From positions 4,340,001 through 4,404,000 of the forward strand of contig NC_091967.1 of the NCBI RefSeq assembly GCF_036711975.1: a DNA stretch of 64,000 nucleotides. The letters are read 5' to 3'. Positions within the stretch are counted from its first letter, which is position 1, and each line of letters starts with the position of its first letter. The stretch is from Onthophagus taurus (lineage: Eukaryota; Arthropoda; Insecta; Coleoptera; Scarabaeidae). Position numbers and translations under genes: made by a program. The notes under the pieces are model-generated. The model worked only from the letters and a program-made list of their open reading frames with translations, had not been told where the DNA came from and ran no database searches. Shown here piece by piece: positions 1 to 11,685 of the stretch.

Positions 1-1150
1 AGTTCTAGGTCTTGTGTTAGTTCTAGGTCTAGTGTTAGTTCTAGTTTTAATTGTTATGCAGTGCTAGACCTAGAACTAGAATCATTCGGGTTTAGCCGTC
101 TTGAGAGACGTGCGGCTAAACCCGAATGATTCTAGTTCTTGGTCTAGCGTTGGATTTAGTTTTGTAATAGCACTATCATTAGAACTGACACAAGACCTAG
201 AACCTGACCTAAACCTGATACTTTCTAGTTCTAGGTCTAGTGTTAGTTCTAGTTTCAGTTCAATAAAAATATACAACATAGTGGTATCTTATGCTAGCTA
301 GCACTATTTATCACTGTGTCTAGAACTAACATCAGACCTAGAACTAGAAACAATCGGGCTTAACCGCACGTCTCACAAGACTGCTAAACCCGAATTATTC
401 TAGTTCTAGGTCTTGTGTTAGTTCTAGTGACAGTGTAAAACTAGAACTAACACTAGATCTAGAACTAAAAACATTCGGAATTAGCCGCACGTCTCTCAAG
501 ATGGCTAAACCTGAATTATTCTAGTTCTAGGTCTTGTGTTAGTTCTAGGTCTAGTGTTAGTTCTAGTTTTAATTGTTATGCAGTGCTAGACCTAGAACTA
601 GAATCATTCGGGTTTAGCCGTCTTGAGAGACGTGCGGCTAAACCCAATACTTTCAGTTTCTAGGTCTAGTGTTAGTTCCAGTTTCAGTTCAATAAAACTA
701 TACAACATAGTGATATCTTATGCTAACTAGCACTACTTATCACTGTCTCTAGAACTAACATCAGACCTAGAAATAGAAACATTCGGCCTTAGCCGCACGT
801 CTTTCAAGACTGCTAAACCCGAATTATTCTAGTTCTAGATCTTGTGTTAGTTCTAGTGATAGTGCTAGTGCAAAACTAGAACTAATACTAGACCAGAACT
901 AGAACTAGATACTTTTTAGTGTTAGTTCTAGTTTTAGTTCAATAAAAATATGCAACTTAATGATATTTTATGCTAACTACGCTACTTACCACTGTCTCTA
1001 GAACTAACATCACACCTAAAAATAGCAACATTCAGGTTTTGCCATTTTAAGAGACGCACGGTTAAACAGAATGTTTTTAGTTCTAGGTCTAGTGCTGGTG
1101 TAAGCCTAGTTTTATTTGTTATTCAGCGCTAGATAGTTGTATATTTTTAT
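1..1150. repeat. Complex satellite with alternating orientation and embedded hairpins
   Basis: Almost the whole stretch is built from a short motif related to TAGTTCTAGGTCTAGTG, present in both orientations. A perfect hairpin is embedded at 83-128: arms 83-98 and 113-128 (16 bp each, starting CATTCGGGTT) around a 14-nt loop. More diverged copies lie near 347-392, 470-515, 604-645, 779-823 and 1029-1069. Short open frames on both strands here are by-products of the repeat. The array begins before the window, so its full length is unknown. Confidence 0.85.
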
Positions 1151-1569
1151 TGAGCTATAACGGACACTGATAGACTTTTTTTTAGGACTCTAGGTAGACT
1201 TTTTTGAGTTAAAGATATGATTATGTTTTGTGTTCCCCTTGATTAATAATAACTTATATAGTTTTTATGTAAAATATGGAAATAATATGGACTTCTTAAA
1301 TGTTTTGTTAAGATATTATCATTTTCCGGGCTGTATGTAAACTTTATTGTATAACTGTATATAAGTTATAGGCAGATGGTTATTGTAGGAAAACATTTTC
1401 CCAAAGTCAAAATCAGACATAAAAAGATATCCCAGAAATCCTAACCCGGAATCATATATCAATAAATAGAAAATAGCATACTACGTGCTAAATGATTATC
1501 TTGGGCAAAAATATCAAAAATAGATAACATACAGAAAAACATTCCTAAAACAACCATTTACCTCCAACA
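1151..1569. other. AT-rich sequence between satellite and aminopeptidase exons
   Basis: No recognisable gene. It should contain intron, or the next exon, of the aminopeptidase transcribed leftward. One short open stretch on the minus strand (about 1330-1440) could not be matched by eye to the expected aminopeptidase continuation, so no exon is called. Confidence 0.4.
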
Positions 1570-1581
1570 CTACTTAAATAC

Positions 1582-3277
1582 TTGTTTTAACGTAATCGCT
1601 CCAGTTTTATAATTCCTATTCATTTTTACAACAGGATATCCTTCTTGATTCATCCACGAGCTCAATACATAACTAATATTAAACCCATTTAACATAGAAC
1701 TCTTATTAGTGATATCAATTTCTGTTTGAAATGCTTGATAAAGATCGTCCGGTGTAGCTGTATTAAATTTTTTTGTCATTAAATACATGTTGAGAGCATC
1801 CTTAAAAATTGGTTTTGTTAAAAAATGTTTTGCCATGCGAATTATAGCGGCAGCTTTATTATAAGTTATCATAATTGGAGCACCCTCGTTGTCAGAACTT
1901 TCGTAATTCATTGGAACAGATTTATTAGTGCTATCATAATGAAGAGCTTCATGGATTACGAAGAGAAATTGTTCGTTTAATCTCCATGTGGGCTCGACCT
2001 AAAAAAATTGCGTAAAAATTGCGGTATATTTTTAAATTAAACTAACGAGGGAAGCCGCTAAATATTCGAAATATGTAGCAAATCCTTCGTTTAACCAAGA
2101 ATATTTCCACCAATTTAACGTTACTAAGTTTCCAAACCATTGGTGTGCATTTTCGTGGGAAATAACTGTACAAACGTCTTGTTTTTGATTATTGGTCGAG
2201 TGATCCTTAGAAAATAATAAATACGATTCTCTATAAGTTATTAATCCCCAATTTTCCATTGCCCCTAAAAATGGTTTATCTGGAATCGCAACTTGATCCA
2301 ATTTTGGTAATGCATATGGTATTCCAAAATAAGCTTCAAGAACTTTTTGGACTTTTAATCCAGTTTTTAAAGCGTATTCGCCAAATCCTTTATTAATATT
2401 TTCGGATTTTCCAAAAACCCTTTGGTTGTTTTCGCTAATAGATGTGAATTGAGATACAATGAGAGCCACTAAATATGTTGACATAGAAACTGTTTCTGCG
2501 TAAACATCCTTGTATAAACCATTACCTAAATCACTGAGTTAATTAATAAGTTATATATAAGTAATAAATAAATCGTTTACATGGTTTTTGATAGTGGCGA
2601 GTTAGATATTGAATTGTAATCGTTTGACCTGATTATAGAAATATTAAAGGTAGCTTTATATTCTGGTTCATCGAAACAAGGAAATGCTTTTCTTGCTGCT
2701 GAAGGTTCAAATTGGCTGGCGATAAATGTTCTTAGAAAAAAGGAAAAATTAATGATGAAATTTAATTAAATAAATAAGCTTACTTTTCTTGATTATTTTC
2801 GGTATATTTTCCAAAAAATAATCCGTCGATATCATTTTGTAAAGTACCAATATATTTGGTGAAAATTATAACATACTTTTTATCCTTCAACATTTTTTTA
2901 TCCATTGTAATAATAAAGAAATTGCTTTCTTCATTTCTTGAGACATAATTTATTAAAACTAAATTCCCAAATGTATCTGTAACTTTTACCGCGTTGTCAT
3001 CTATAGATAATTTCTCAGCATGCAATGTTAAATTAATGGTATTTTCTACAACAACTATTTTTATTGCAGCACTTCCTTTAAACGCAGGATTATTTGTATT
3101 TAGGTTTAAAGCAGGTTCTAATGTAATATCATAACTGATCGGTTTTATACTTTTCGGTAATCTTATTCCATTAGATTGCTTTGTATAAGGTTTATAAGGG
3201 CATGGACATTCAATTGATAATTTTAATAAAGATATTGAGATAAAGAGAATTAAGTCTTTGCCATGTAATACATACAT
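1582..3277 (-). CDS. M1 family aminopeptidase (APN-like), N-terminal part, four exons
   Basis: Zinc metallopeptidase that removes N-terminal residues from peptides. Insect relatives are gut-membrane or secreted ectoenzymes. Exons on the minus strand are 3277-2784, 2730-2581, 2533-2047 and 1998-1582, joined at GT-AG sites in continuous frame (about 516 residues). The start at 3277 gives a hydrophobic N-terminus of signal-peptide type. Visible family landmarks are RLP..I.P..YDITL near residue 40, the segment KAFPCFDEP in exon 2, the substrate-binding GAMEN at 305-309, the zinc site HENAH at 341-345 and the third ligand E364 in WLNEGFA. Full-length relatives are about 900 residues. Here the frame reaches a consensus donor at 1581 (otherwise a stop at 1570), and the C-terminal helical domain is not visible. 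Either the gene continues leftward across an intron holding the satellite, or it is truncated. The catalytic residues are intact. Confidence 0.88.
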
Positions 3278-3551
3278 CTGACATTTTCTTTCAAATTTGA
3301 CATATCGATTGTAAAAACTAATTTTTAATATTTATGATCAATACATTGTGTAAAATCACGATTCTGCATCAAGGTCATTGACTCTAATTGTAAGTAAGAA
3401 ATTTTATGTTACGTTATGGCTGTTGTGCAATGTTTGAAATTGTCAAGGTCAAAGTGATTTAATAACTTACATTACATAGATTATATATTGGGTAGGCGGA
3501 CCAACCAACTCTGCAACCAACTATGCACTGTCAGCGAAGTCTTTCTTCAGT
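3278..3551. other. Upstream flank of the aminopeptidase gene
   Basis: AT-rich DNA with no gene. Its last 80 bases lie on one side of the hAT insertion. The matching sequence on the other side (from 6313) is a decayed LINE RNase H region, so the end of this stretch may belong to the same LINE. Confidence 0.4.
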
Positions 3552-3559
3552 CCACAGTC

Positions 3560-6304
3560 CAGTGCCGGCGCTAGTAAATGAAGAGCCAGGGTCCGGGAAG
3601 CGGAGCGACGCCCCCCCCCCCCCCAAGCATTTTGGACGGAATGCGGGGGGGGAGCGCCCAAAATGCGGGGGAAAAATTAAAAAATGCATTTTAATTAAAG
3701 AAAAAAAATATGATCAAAGAACTCCCAACTCCCAAAATGATCTAATGCTTCTAAAAAACTAAATACTGCTTTCTGAAGACTAGATACTGATCTGGCAGAT
3801 TAAATATTGCTTTCTGAAGACTAGATACTGCCGTCAGGTCTAAATACAGCATCTGGAACACTAAATACTGCTTTCTAAAGACTAAAATTGCTTTGTGGAG
3901 ACTAAATCCTGCTTTCTGAAGACTGGATACTGCTGACAGGTCTAAGTACTGCAAAAGAAAGATAAGATATTGTTGGAGAAAACATACATAACGTTGGCAA
4001 AAGACTAGATACTGCTTCTAAAAAACTAGATACTGCTTCTAGAAGACTAAATACTGCGTTCTGAAGACTAGATACTTCCGACATGTCTAAATACAGCGTC
4101 TGGAACACTAAATACTGCCTTCTAAAGACTAAAATTGTTTTGTGGAGACTAAATACTGCTTTCTGAAGACTAGATACTGCTAACAGGTCTAAATAATGCA
4201 AAAGAAAGAAAATATTATGGAGAAAACATATATAACTTCGGCAGAAGACTAGATACTGCTTCTAGAAGACTAGATACTGCTTCTAGAAGACTAGATACTG
4301 CTTCTAGAAGACTAAATACAGCTTTCTGAAGAGTAGATACTTCCGACAGGTCTAAATACAGCGTCTGGAACACTAAATACTGCCTTCTAAAGACTAAAAT
4401 TGCTTTGTGGAGACTAAATACTGCTTTCTGAAGACTAGATACTGCTGACAAGTATAAGTACTGCAAAAGAAAGATGAGATATTGTTGGAAAAAACATACA
4501 AACCGTTGGCAGAAGACTAGATACTGCTTCTGGAAGACTAAATATTGCTTTCTGAAGACTAGATACTTCCAACAGGTGTAAATACAGAGTCTGGAACACT
4601 AAATACTGCCTTCTAAAGACTAAAATTGCTTTGTGGAGACTAAATACTGCTTTCTGAAGACTAGATACCGCTGACAGGTCTAAGTACTGCAAAAGAAAGA
4701 TAAGATATTGTTGGAGAAAACATACATAACGTTGGCAGAAGACTAGATACTGCTTCTAGAAGACTAGATACTGCTTCTAGAAGACTAAATACTGCTTTCT
4801 GAAGACTAGATACTTCCGACAGGTCTGAATACAGCGTCTGGAACACTAAATACTGCCTTCTAAAGACTAAAATTGCTTTGTGGAGACTAAATACTGCTTT
4901 CTGAAGACTAGATACTGCTAACAGGTCTAAATACTGCAAAAGAAAGATAAAATATTTTGGAGAAAACATATATAACTTCGGCAGAAGACTAGATACTGCT
5001 TCTAGAAGACTAGATACTGCTTCTAGAAGACTAAATACTGCTTTCTGAAGACTAGATACTGCCGACAGGTCTAAATACAGCATCTGGAACACTAAATACT
5101 GCTTTCTAAAGACTAAAATTGCTTTGTGGAGACTAAATCCTGCTTTCTGAAGACTAGATACCGCTGACAGGTCTAAGTACTGCAAAAGAAAGATAAGATA
5201 TTGTTGGAGAAAACATACATAACGTTGGCAGAAGACTAGATACTGCTTCTAGAAGACTAGATACTGCTTCTAGAAGACTAAATACTGCTTTCTGAAGATT
5301 AGATACTTCCGACAGGTCTAAATACAGCGTCTGCTTTCTGAAGACTAGATACTGCCGACAGGTCTAAATACAGCATGTGGAACACTAAATACTGCTTTCT
5401 AAAGACTAAAATTGCTTTGTGGAGACTAAATCCTGCTTTCTGAAGACTAGATACCGCTGACAGGTCTAAGTACTGCAAAAGAAAGATAAGATATTGTTGG
5501 AGAAAACATACATAACATTGGCAGAAGACTAGATACTGCTTCTAGAAGACTAGATACTGCTTCTAGAAGACTAAATACTGCTTTCTGAAGATTAGATACT
5601 TCCGACAGGTCTAAATACAGCGTCTGGAACACTAAATACTGCCTTCTAAAGACTAAAATTGCTTTGTGGAGACTAAATACTGCTTTTTGAAGACTAGATA
5701 TTGCTAACAGGTCTAAATACTGCAAAAGAAAGATAAAATATTTTGGAGAAAACATATAACTTCGGCAGAAGACTAGATACTGCTTCTAGAAGACTAGATA
5801 CTGCTTCTAGAAGACTAGATATTGCTTCTAGAAGACTAAATACTGCTTTCTGAAGACTAGATACTTCCGACAGGTCTAAATACAGCGTCTGGAACACTAA
5901 ATACTGCCTTCTAAAGACTAAAATTGCTTTGTGGAGACTAAATACTGCTTTCTGAAGACTAGATACTGCTAACAGGTCTAAATACTGAAAAAGAAAGATA
6001 AAATATTTTGGAGAAAACATATATAACTTCGGCAAAAGACTAGATACTGCTTCTAGAAGACTAAATACTGCTTTCTGAAGACTAGATACTGTCGACAGGT
6101 CTAAATACAGCGTCTGGAACACTAAATACTGCTTTCTAAAGACTAAAATTGCTTTGTAAAGACTAGATACTGCTGACAGGTCTAAATACTGCAAAAGAAA
6201 CATAAGATATTGTTGGAGAAAACATTAAAAAGGCGCCGGCGCCCCCTTTTAGGCGACGCCCGGGTGCAGTGCACCCCTTGCACCCCCCGATAGCGCCACC
6301 TCTG
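3560..6304. mobile_element. hAT-type non-autonomous element filled by a minisatellite
   Basis: The unit starts CAGTGCCGGCGCTA and ends so that its reverse complement reads CAGAGGTGGCGCTA. These are hAT-like imperfect terminal repeats. It is flanked by an exact 8-bp duplication CCACAGTC at 3552-3559 and 6305-6312, the size made by hAT transposases. GC-rich ends, including a C14 run at 3611-3624 and GGCGCCGGCGCC near 6231, enclose an AT-rich tandem array. No transposase is present. Confidence 0.75.
3765..6225. repeat. Higher-order minisatellite (roughly 21-bp units in 205-300 bp blocks)
   Basis: The basic unit resembles AGACTAGATACTGCTTCTAG and variants. Blocks are separated by a recognisable segment containing GCAAAAGAAAGATAAGATAT, seen near 3950, 4198, 4463, 4691, 4936, 5180, 5482, 5718, 5990 and 6190. 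That gives block lengths of about 205-300 bp. Units are multiples of three often enough that minus-strand frames stay open for 80-170 codons, with repeated residues such as AVSSLL. These have no start context, domain or intron signals and are treated as non-coding. Confidence 0.9.
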
Positions 6305-6312
6305 CCACAGTC

Positions 6313-6745
6313 CAATCCTATGTTTGGTCATCGCAAATGAAACATATACAAACTGCTGGCTCTAGCCCTACAAACGCTTTAGCGCTGCCCTCTCGTGCTA
6401 GTTCATCTGCCGCTTCATTGCCAGCAACCCCAGAGTGACCAGGGACCAGATCAGAGAAACTCTGTTATTACTACTCAGTGTATTTAAAGTTCTTTTAAAA
6501 TCGTACTGTCATGTTCTTTACCCCTCTCTCAAGAAGGATTGAAGGATTTTAGCACCCAAGTCAATAGCAAATACTTCTGCCTGGAATAGAGTACAATACG
6601 TACCCAGGTTGTAAACTTGCTTAATCCAATGTGTCTGACAGTATCTGTGAGCATGCAAACATCTGCCTGAACCTGAGAATTCGATCCATGACTGCCATTC
6701 AGGCAGTACAATGGTTTAATAATATGAGTAGGGAATAAAAATAAT
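6313..6745 (-). pseudogene. Decayed LINE fragment: RNase H domain
   Basis: On the minus strand, broken frames read FQAEVFAI, then VPGHSGVAGNEAADELA, then AFVGLEP. These are typical of the RNase H domain of insect Jockey/I/R1-like LINEs. Frameshifts and stops separate the pieces, and the hAT unit at 3560-6304 is inserted next to it. No intact ORF remains. Confidence 0.75.
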
Positions 6746-6875
6746 GGGCAATTTGGAATAAAACATGTTATAAACAATAAAATACCACATCATATAAATT
6801 TCTAAGAAATTCTTTATTAAATTGAGTTTACAAAAAAAAAAGTAATATCTTGTATATCATAAAACACTATTTTTT

Positions 6876-7627
<752 letters not shown>

Positions 7628-8630
7628 TTACAAGAATAATCGTGAAAACTCCGAGAATTCTGAATTGAAGTTTTAGATCGTTTCAATGCCTGTCATAACG
7701 TTTTATTGATTACACTATTTATTAAAACGATAAAAGAAATAATAACGGTTGTTATAACAACGGATGTGTTTCATATATTTTATGTATGTATCACAAATAT
7801 ATAATAATAAAATAAAATATTAAAGGATTTTTAAATATTTATGTTTTTCCAAGAATAGATTTTATTGATTATAAGTTCTTATACAGTGTTCGCCAAAAGT
7901 TAGCAACACGCGGTTTTTTTTTGTCCATCGCGTACTTAAGGGAATCCAATTTTAGGGTACCATGACCCCAAATTTCGGATATAAAGAAACAGAAGGGTTT
8001 TTACCCCTGAATGAACTGTAAATTACTGGGGCCTAAGTGCTTTAAGGGGCACACCTAGTGTGACCGCCTTAAAAAAAGGTGTTTTTCTTTAATTTTCTTA
8101 AAGAAAATTACTGGCTGAAATGTTTTAAAATTTTGAGGATATATTTATACATAGGTAGTAAGTATACACATAAATTTTCAAATGAAAAAAATTAATTTTC
8201 AGCGAGTTATTCGCTATCTCCCAAGTCACCAGGTTCTCCACTGCTGCAGTGATTGCAGCTTTTACCGTGGCTGAAATTAAAAAAAATAAACAGATTATTA
8301 AACTAGAAGGTATTGCCTATACAATGACCCACGATTATGAAAAAAAAATTTAAATTTTACAAAATGGCAGAGTTTTGAAAAAAATGTCGTATTTTGCTCA
8401 AAAATTGAATGATTTTTGGCCCATTTTTCATACAATCGAAGAACTGGAGGGTCATTGTACAGAGAAACATATATAAAATATGCAGAAAAAAAATCACAGC
8501 GATTGGATGATTTGTTTTCGAGTTACAACAACTGCAGCAAATTTGAAAAATGTAGTTTAGAGAAAAACGCGTTTAAAGATAAAAAATGATTGATTTCATT
8601 GTTTTTAATAAATAAAAATCATACTTACAG

Positions 8631-9923
8631 CTAATCAGCTATTCCAGGCCCATATAATTCACCTTCATCTTCTTCATAATATGCCTGCTGGGCTGTTGAA
8701 GCACTTCTTCGAAATGATCGACCTTCTTTCGTGCCAGCCTGTTGGCGATGCTCTGCTACTCGTAATCTTGTTTCATCTTTGCTAGCGGCAAAATCCCTTG
8801 CTGCAGGTCCAATTATCACTCCCATCACGTTAAATATTTTTAAAATTGATGAATAACCGTCATTGAATATTGACGTAGCAAAGTAAATCAATTCAATAGT
8901 TTTGAGACCATTGTGGAGGTGTTTCGGAGCAAAGTGCCAAAGTAAACCATTGTAGCTTTCGTTATTATTCTGAACTACTTCTTGAACTTTCGGATCAAGT
9001 GGGAGATAATCGTGCTTGAAGTTCAATCCTTCAGCTTCCGCGCGGCGATAAGCGCACCAACTCTCTGCGCCTTCTGGACAACTCGCATGGTTTGGATTCT
9101 TATCACTCGAACTCAAATGATGAAATGTAGCCCAGATTGCTTTATGCATTTTATCTACATTATCTTGATGTCGCATGATCGCTAGGCCGTAATACTTTTG
9201 AAGTTTATTAATTAAGTTGACAGTTAATTTTAGCGTGGTTTTACTTTTTCCTCCTAAGCTCTTATTGGCTTTCTTCAAACTACGGCATCGTGATCCCATT
9301 CTTTTTTTAACATGTAGACAGCACTGTAGTTTTTCTATCAGAATATTATATGGATTCAAATCTAATAATCCTTTATATGTGGCACTATCACCATCACCAA
9401 TATATCGCGAATATTTCACACCGTATTCACTAATCGAGCGACCAAACATGTCTTTCACACTGTCGACTTCCATTTTTGAAGCTGATCCTTTATGATTTAT
9501 GTCACAATCATCTTCGTGTAGTGAGAGCCATTCTTCGTAAGCTTCAGGATCGCTGTCTTTTTTATTTTTCCAAAAGACACAACTGTGACAGTAAGTAGAC
9601 TTTACACTCGAATCGATGATTTTTTTACAATATTTTCCTGCAAGAGTTACTACACCAAAACGTGAAGTATGCCCACGTTTTCTCCACGTGCCATCTCCAG
9701 AAACAGTCAAATTTGTGTCTGAATTTTCCTTCTCTAATGTCTGCTTCTTCTCTTTTTCTACAGTTCCTTGCATACTGAATTTACAAATCGATTCTGCTGC
9801 TGTCCATAAATTCGAGAAACATCCAGCGAAAGTTTGATGATAAAATTTACTTGCTAAATCCATCAAACCGCAAAAAAGATTAATTCCGTTTATTCCCAAA
9901 ATATTTATACCCAAAAGACGCAT
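8631..9923 (-). CDS. Kolobok/Mutator-like DDE transposase, truncated and internally shortened
   Basis: A 430-residue frame from the ATG at 9923. It resembles the transposase family annotated in many animals as Mutator-like transposase domain. Landmarks are DGTW at 77-80 (first acidic residue), the CxxC pair 112-115 with C140, GDGD at 176-179 (second), YYGLAI near 244, and NNNES at 319-323 (likely third, E322). An acidic tail with EEDEGELY closes the protein. Relatives carry a longer N-terminus; here the frame begins at the point where a palindromic insertion (about 9932-10024) lies. Between PLDPKVQE and NNNES roughly twenty residues usual in relatives seem missing, an in-frame deletion. It is probably inactive although the frame is open. 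Confidence 0.8.
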   Translation of the reverse strand: MRLLGINILGINGINLFCGLMDLASKFYHQTFAGCFSNLWTAAESICKFSMQGTVEKEKKQTLEKENSDTNLTVSGDGTWRKRGHTSRFGVVTLAGKYCKKIIDSSVKSTYCHSCVFWKNKKDSDPEAYEEWLSLHEDDCDINHKGSASKMEVDSVKDMFGRSISEYGVKYSRYIGDGDSATYKGLLDLNPYNILIEKLQCCLHVKKRMGSRCRSLKKANKSLGGKSKTTLKLTVNLINKLQKYYGLAIMRHQDNVDKMHKAIWATFHHLSSSDKNPNHASCPEGAESWCAYRRAEAEGLNFKHDYLPLDPKVQEVVQNNNESYNGLLWHFAPKHLHNGLKTIELIYFATSIFNDGYSSILKIFNVMGVIIGPAARDFAASKDETRLRVAEHRQQAGTKEGRSFRRSASTAQQAYYEEDEGELYGPGIAD

Positions 9924-9931
9924 CACACTAA

Positions 9932-10024
9932 ACGGATGGTGCGTTCCAGACAGTACGTCGCGCCTTTATCTTGCCTACATAAAGAAATAAGGCGCGACGT
10001 CCTGTCTGGGACGCACCATCTGTT
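9932..10024. mobile_element. Small palindromic insertion (hairpin MITE)
   Basis: GATGGTGCGTTCCAGACAGT at 9935 and its near-complement ending about 10020 form arms of about 33 bp around a 20-bp loop. It sits immediately 5' of the surviving transposase frame and probably separated it from its N-terminal coding part. No clear target duplication was found. Confidence 0.6.
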
Positions 10025-10600
10025 CCGATTGGCCGGAACCCTCGCCACCCCGCAGAGCTTATTTCTGTTTCTTTTTAATTTGTAATTCCATTAAGTCGCT
10101 TTTAAAAAAATAGAGAGCCTTAATATTGAAAAGCTGATAACGGAATCCGACAACCAACATTATTTGACATATTTTGGTCAAATCCGCGAAGAAATCCACC
10201 CAACCGTTTTCGACATAACGGCGTCTTACTAAACCGCGATTTTCCGCGAAACTGTATGAAATATCGAAAAAATAAAACATGCCACTCATTGAGAACACAT
10301 CAGACTACCACCTGTTCAAAATTAAAAATTTTTCGTACGATAGTTTTCGAGAAAAAAAATCGCAAAGTTGATAAAGTTGCCAATTCCGTAAAAAATCGGG
10401 TACATTTTTCATTTAACTCGCGGTAACAAGAAAACCGTGGATCCGAAAATTTTCAGATTAACATAAGTTACGTAGAAATGTTCAGTGATTACAACAAATT
10501 TTGTTGCAATTTTTTTTATGGAGCGGTTGCGAAGATATCGATCTCTAAAGTGAGGGGCCTTGACTTTTTGCACAGATAGTAGGTGTGCCCCTTAAAGGAA
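10025..10600. other. Right part of the TTAA element, no intact gene
   Basis: Should include the 5' end of the transposase gene. An 79-codon minus-strand frame (10298-10059) shows no family motif that I recognise, so it is not called. The rest is AT-rich down to the terminal repeat. Confidence 0.4.
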
Positions 10601-10958
10601 TTCACCCTCACCTGTAGTTTTGTAATGCCAACTATACCGTCAAGGAATGTTGAATAAGGTAAGTTTAGTTTTCTTTTGTAATGTCAATTATACCGGGAAT
10701 TAATGTTGAGTAAGGTTTTTGTTTTGCAACGTCAATCCAATGTTTTGGAAATAAATTATCCAAATAGTTTCGTATATCTCATATACTGTGCGCTGAAGTT
10801 GAGTGATTAATATTACATAATCTGAAACTGATCAATATATTATGGCGCCTCGGCTTTATCAAATCAAGTTTTAGATTTTTTGACCAATTAAGCTGAGATC
10901 TCATGCGGCTAAAACTCAACAATTAATATTATAGCAACCTGAAATTAGTCATTATATT

Positions 10959-11150
10959 TGATGGACTTTCTTGAATAATTAATTAACTTTATGGCTTTTG
11001 CGGGAATTTTATTTTTGCCAATTTTAAAGCAGAATCTTGTACATCTTGTATATGACAAAACCGTAAACAACAACAACAACTTTTTTATATCACTATGCTT
11101 ACAACATATAAATTATCAACGGGTAAAGTGTCAACTAAATTATTCTAACA
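10959..11150 (-). repeat. Copia 3' LTR, 192 bp
   Basis: Read on the minus strand, the LTR starts TGTTAGAATAATTTAG at 11150 directly after a purine tract (GAGGGAGGG, about 11151-11160) and ends CATCA at 10959. It therefore has the usual TG...CA ends and a polypurine tract for plus-strand priming. This is the only complete LTR in the unit. Confidence 0.75.
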
Positions 11151-11187
11151 CCCTCCCTCAATGTTTATAATGAATATTCTAATTAAA

Positions 11188-11576
11188 TTAATCCTAAACC
11201 TTTCCTAAACTTCCTAAGTTTTATTTTATCTAACGATTTAGTCAGTATATCAGCTATCATATCTTCAGTAGGTAAATATTATATATTTATTTTATTTTTA
11301 TTTACTAAATCCCTTATATAACGGTATTTCGTATCTATGTGCTTAGTTCTTTTCTTTAACTGGTCATTTTTGGTAAGTTTTATGCAACTTTGATTATCCT
11401 CGAAGATTATCGGTGTTACATTAATGCCTATTTCTGATAATAATCGCGTGTACCATTCAAGCTCTGTAGTTAATTCAGTTAGCGCAACATATTCCGCCTC
11501 AGTAGACGATAAGCTTACGCATTTTTGTTTTGTGCTGCTCTAAGTCATTAAATTGCCATTTAAGAATACACACAAT
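11188..11576 (-). pseudogene. Copia pol 3' end: RNase H
   Basis: The minus-strand translation contains KQKCVSLSSTEAEYVALTE, FEDNQSC and KHIDTKY, then MIADILTKSL, all hallmarks of Copia RNase H and the pol C-terminus. One in-frame TAG (where relatives have Trp) lies upstream and a second stop interrupts near NKINI. The fragment is cut at 11576, where the sequence switches to plus-strand LTR DNA. Confidence 0.85.
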
Positions 11577-11685
11577 AAAATTCCCGCAAAAGCCATAAAG
11601 TTAATTAATTATTCAGAAAGTCTTATTCAAGAAATATTTATATAGTATAATATATAATAAGGAGATATAACAGAAAGATTTCAAG
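11573..11685 (+). repeat. Copia 5' LTR remnant and leader
   Basis: Bases 11573-11620 repeat the last part of the 192-bp LTR (AAAATTCCCGCAAAAGCC and onward), here in plus orientation, followed by an AT-rich leader ending at the gag ATG. A third copy of the same segment closes the unit at 13275-13334. Confidence 0.65.

Larger units (their letters stand above)
8046..10601 (-). mobile_element. TTAA-flanked DNA transposon, Kolobok-like
   Basis: Twelve-bp perfect terminal inverted repeats (GGGGCACACCTA at 8046 and its complement ending at 10601) are each bordered by TTAA (8042-8045 and 10602-10605). TTAA duplication is characteristic of Kolobok and piggyBac elements. The encoded transposase is not piggyBac-like but of the DGTW/GDGD type, which fits Kolobok. 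About 580 bp of AT-rich DNA without ORFs lies between the left end and the gene. Confidence 0.7.

Noticed and set aside
82..301. Overlapping open frames of about 65 codons on both strands
   Set aside because: They are translations of the satellite motif itself and have no start context or domain.
3523..3762. Plus-strand frame across the poly-C tract
   Set aside because: Crosses the hAT boundary and a C14 run; no motif.
3751..6203. Series of minus-strand frames with repeated AVSSLL-type peptides
   Set aside because: They follow the minisatellite blocks, end at random positions and lie inside a hAT unit. Treated as non-coding repeat.
3765..6225. CRISPR-like appearance of regular repeats
   Set aside because: Units are contiguous and variable without unique spacers, and the genome is eukaryotic.
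8982..9837. Plus-strand frames opposite the Kolobok-like transposase
   Set aside because: Antisense shadows of a recognised transposase gene.
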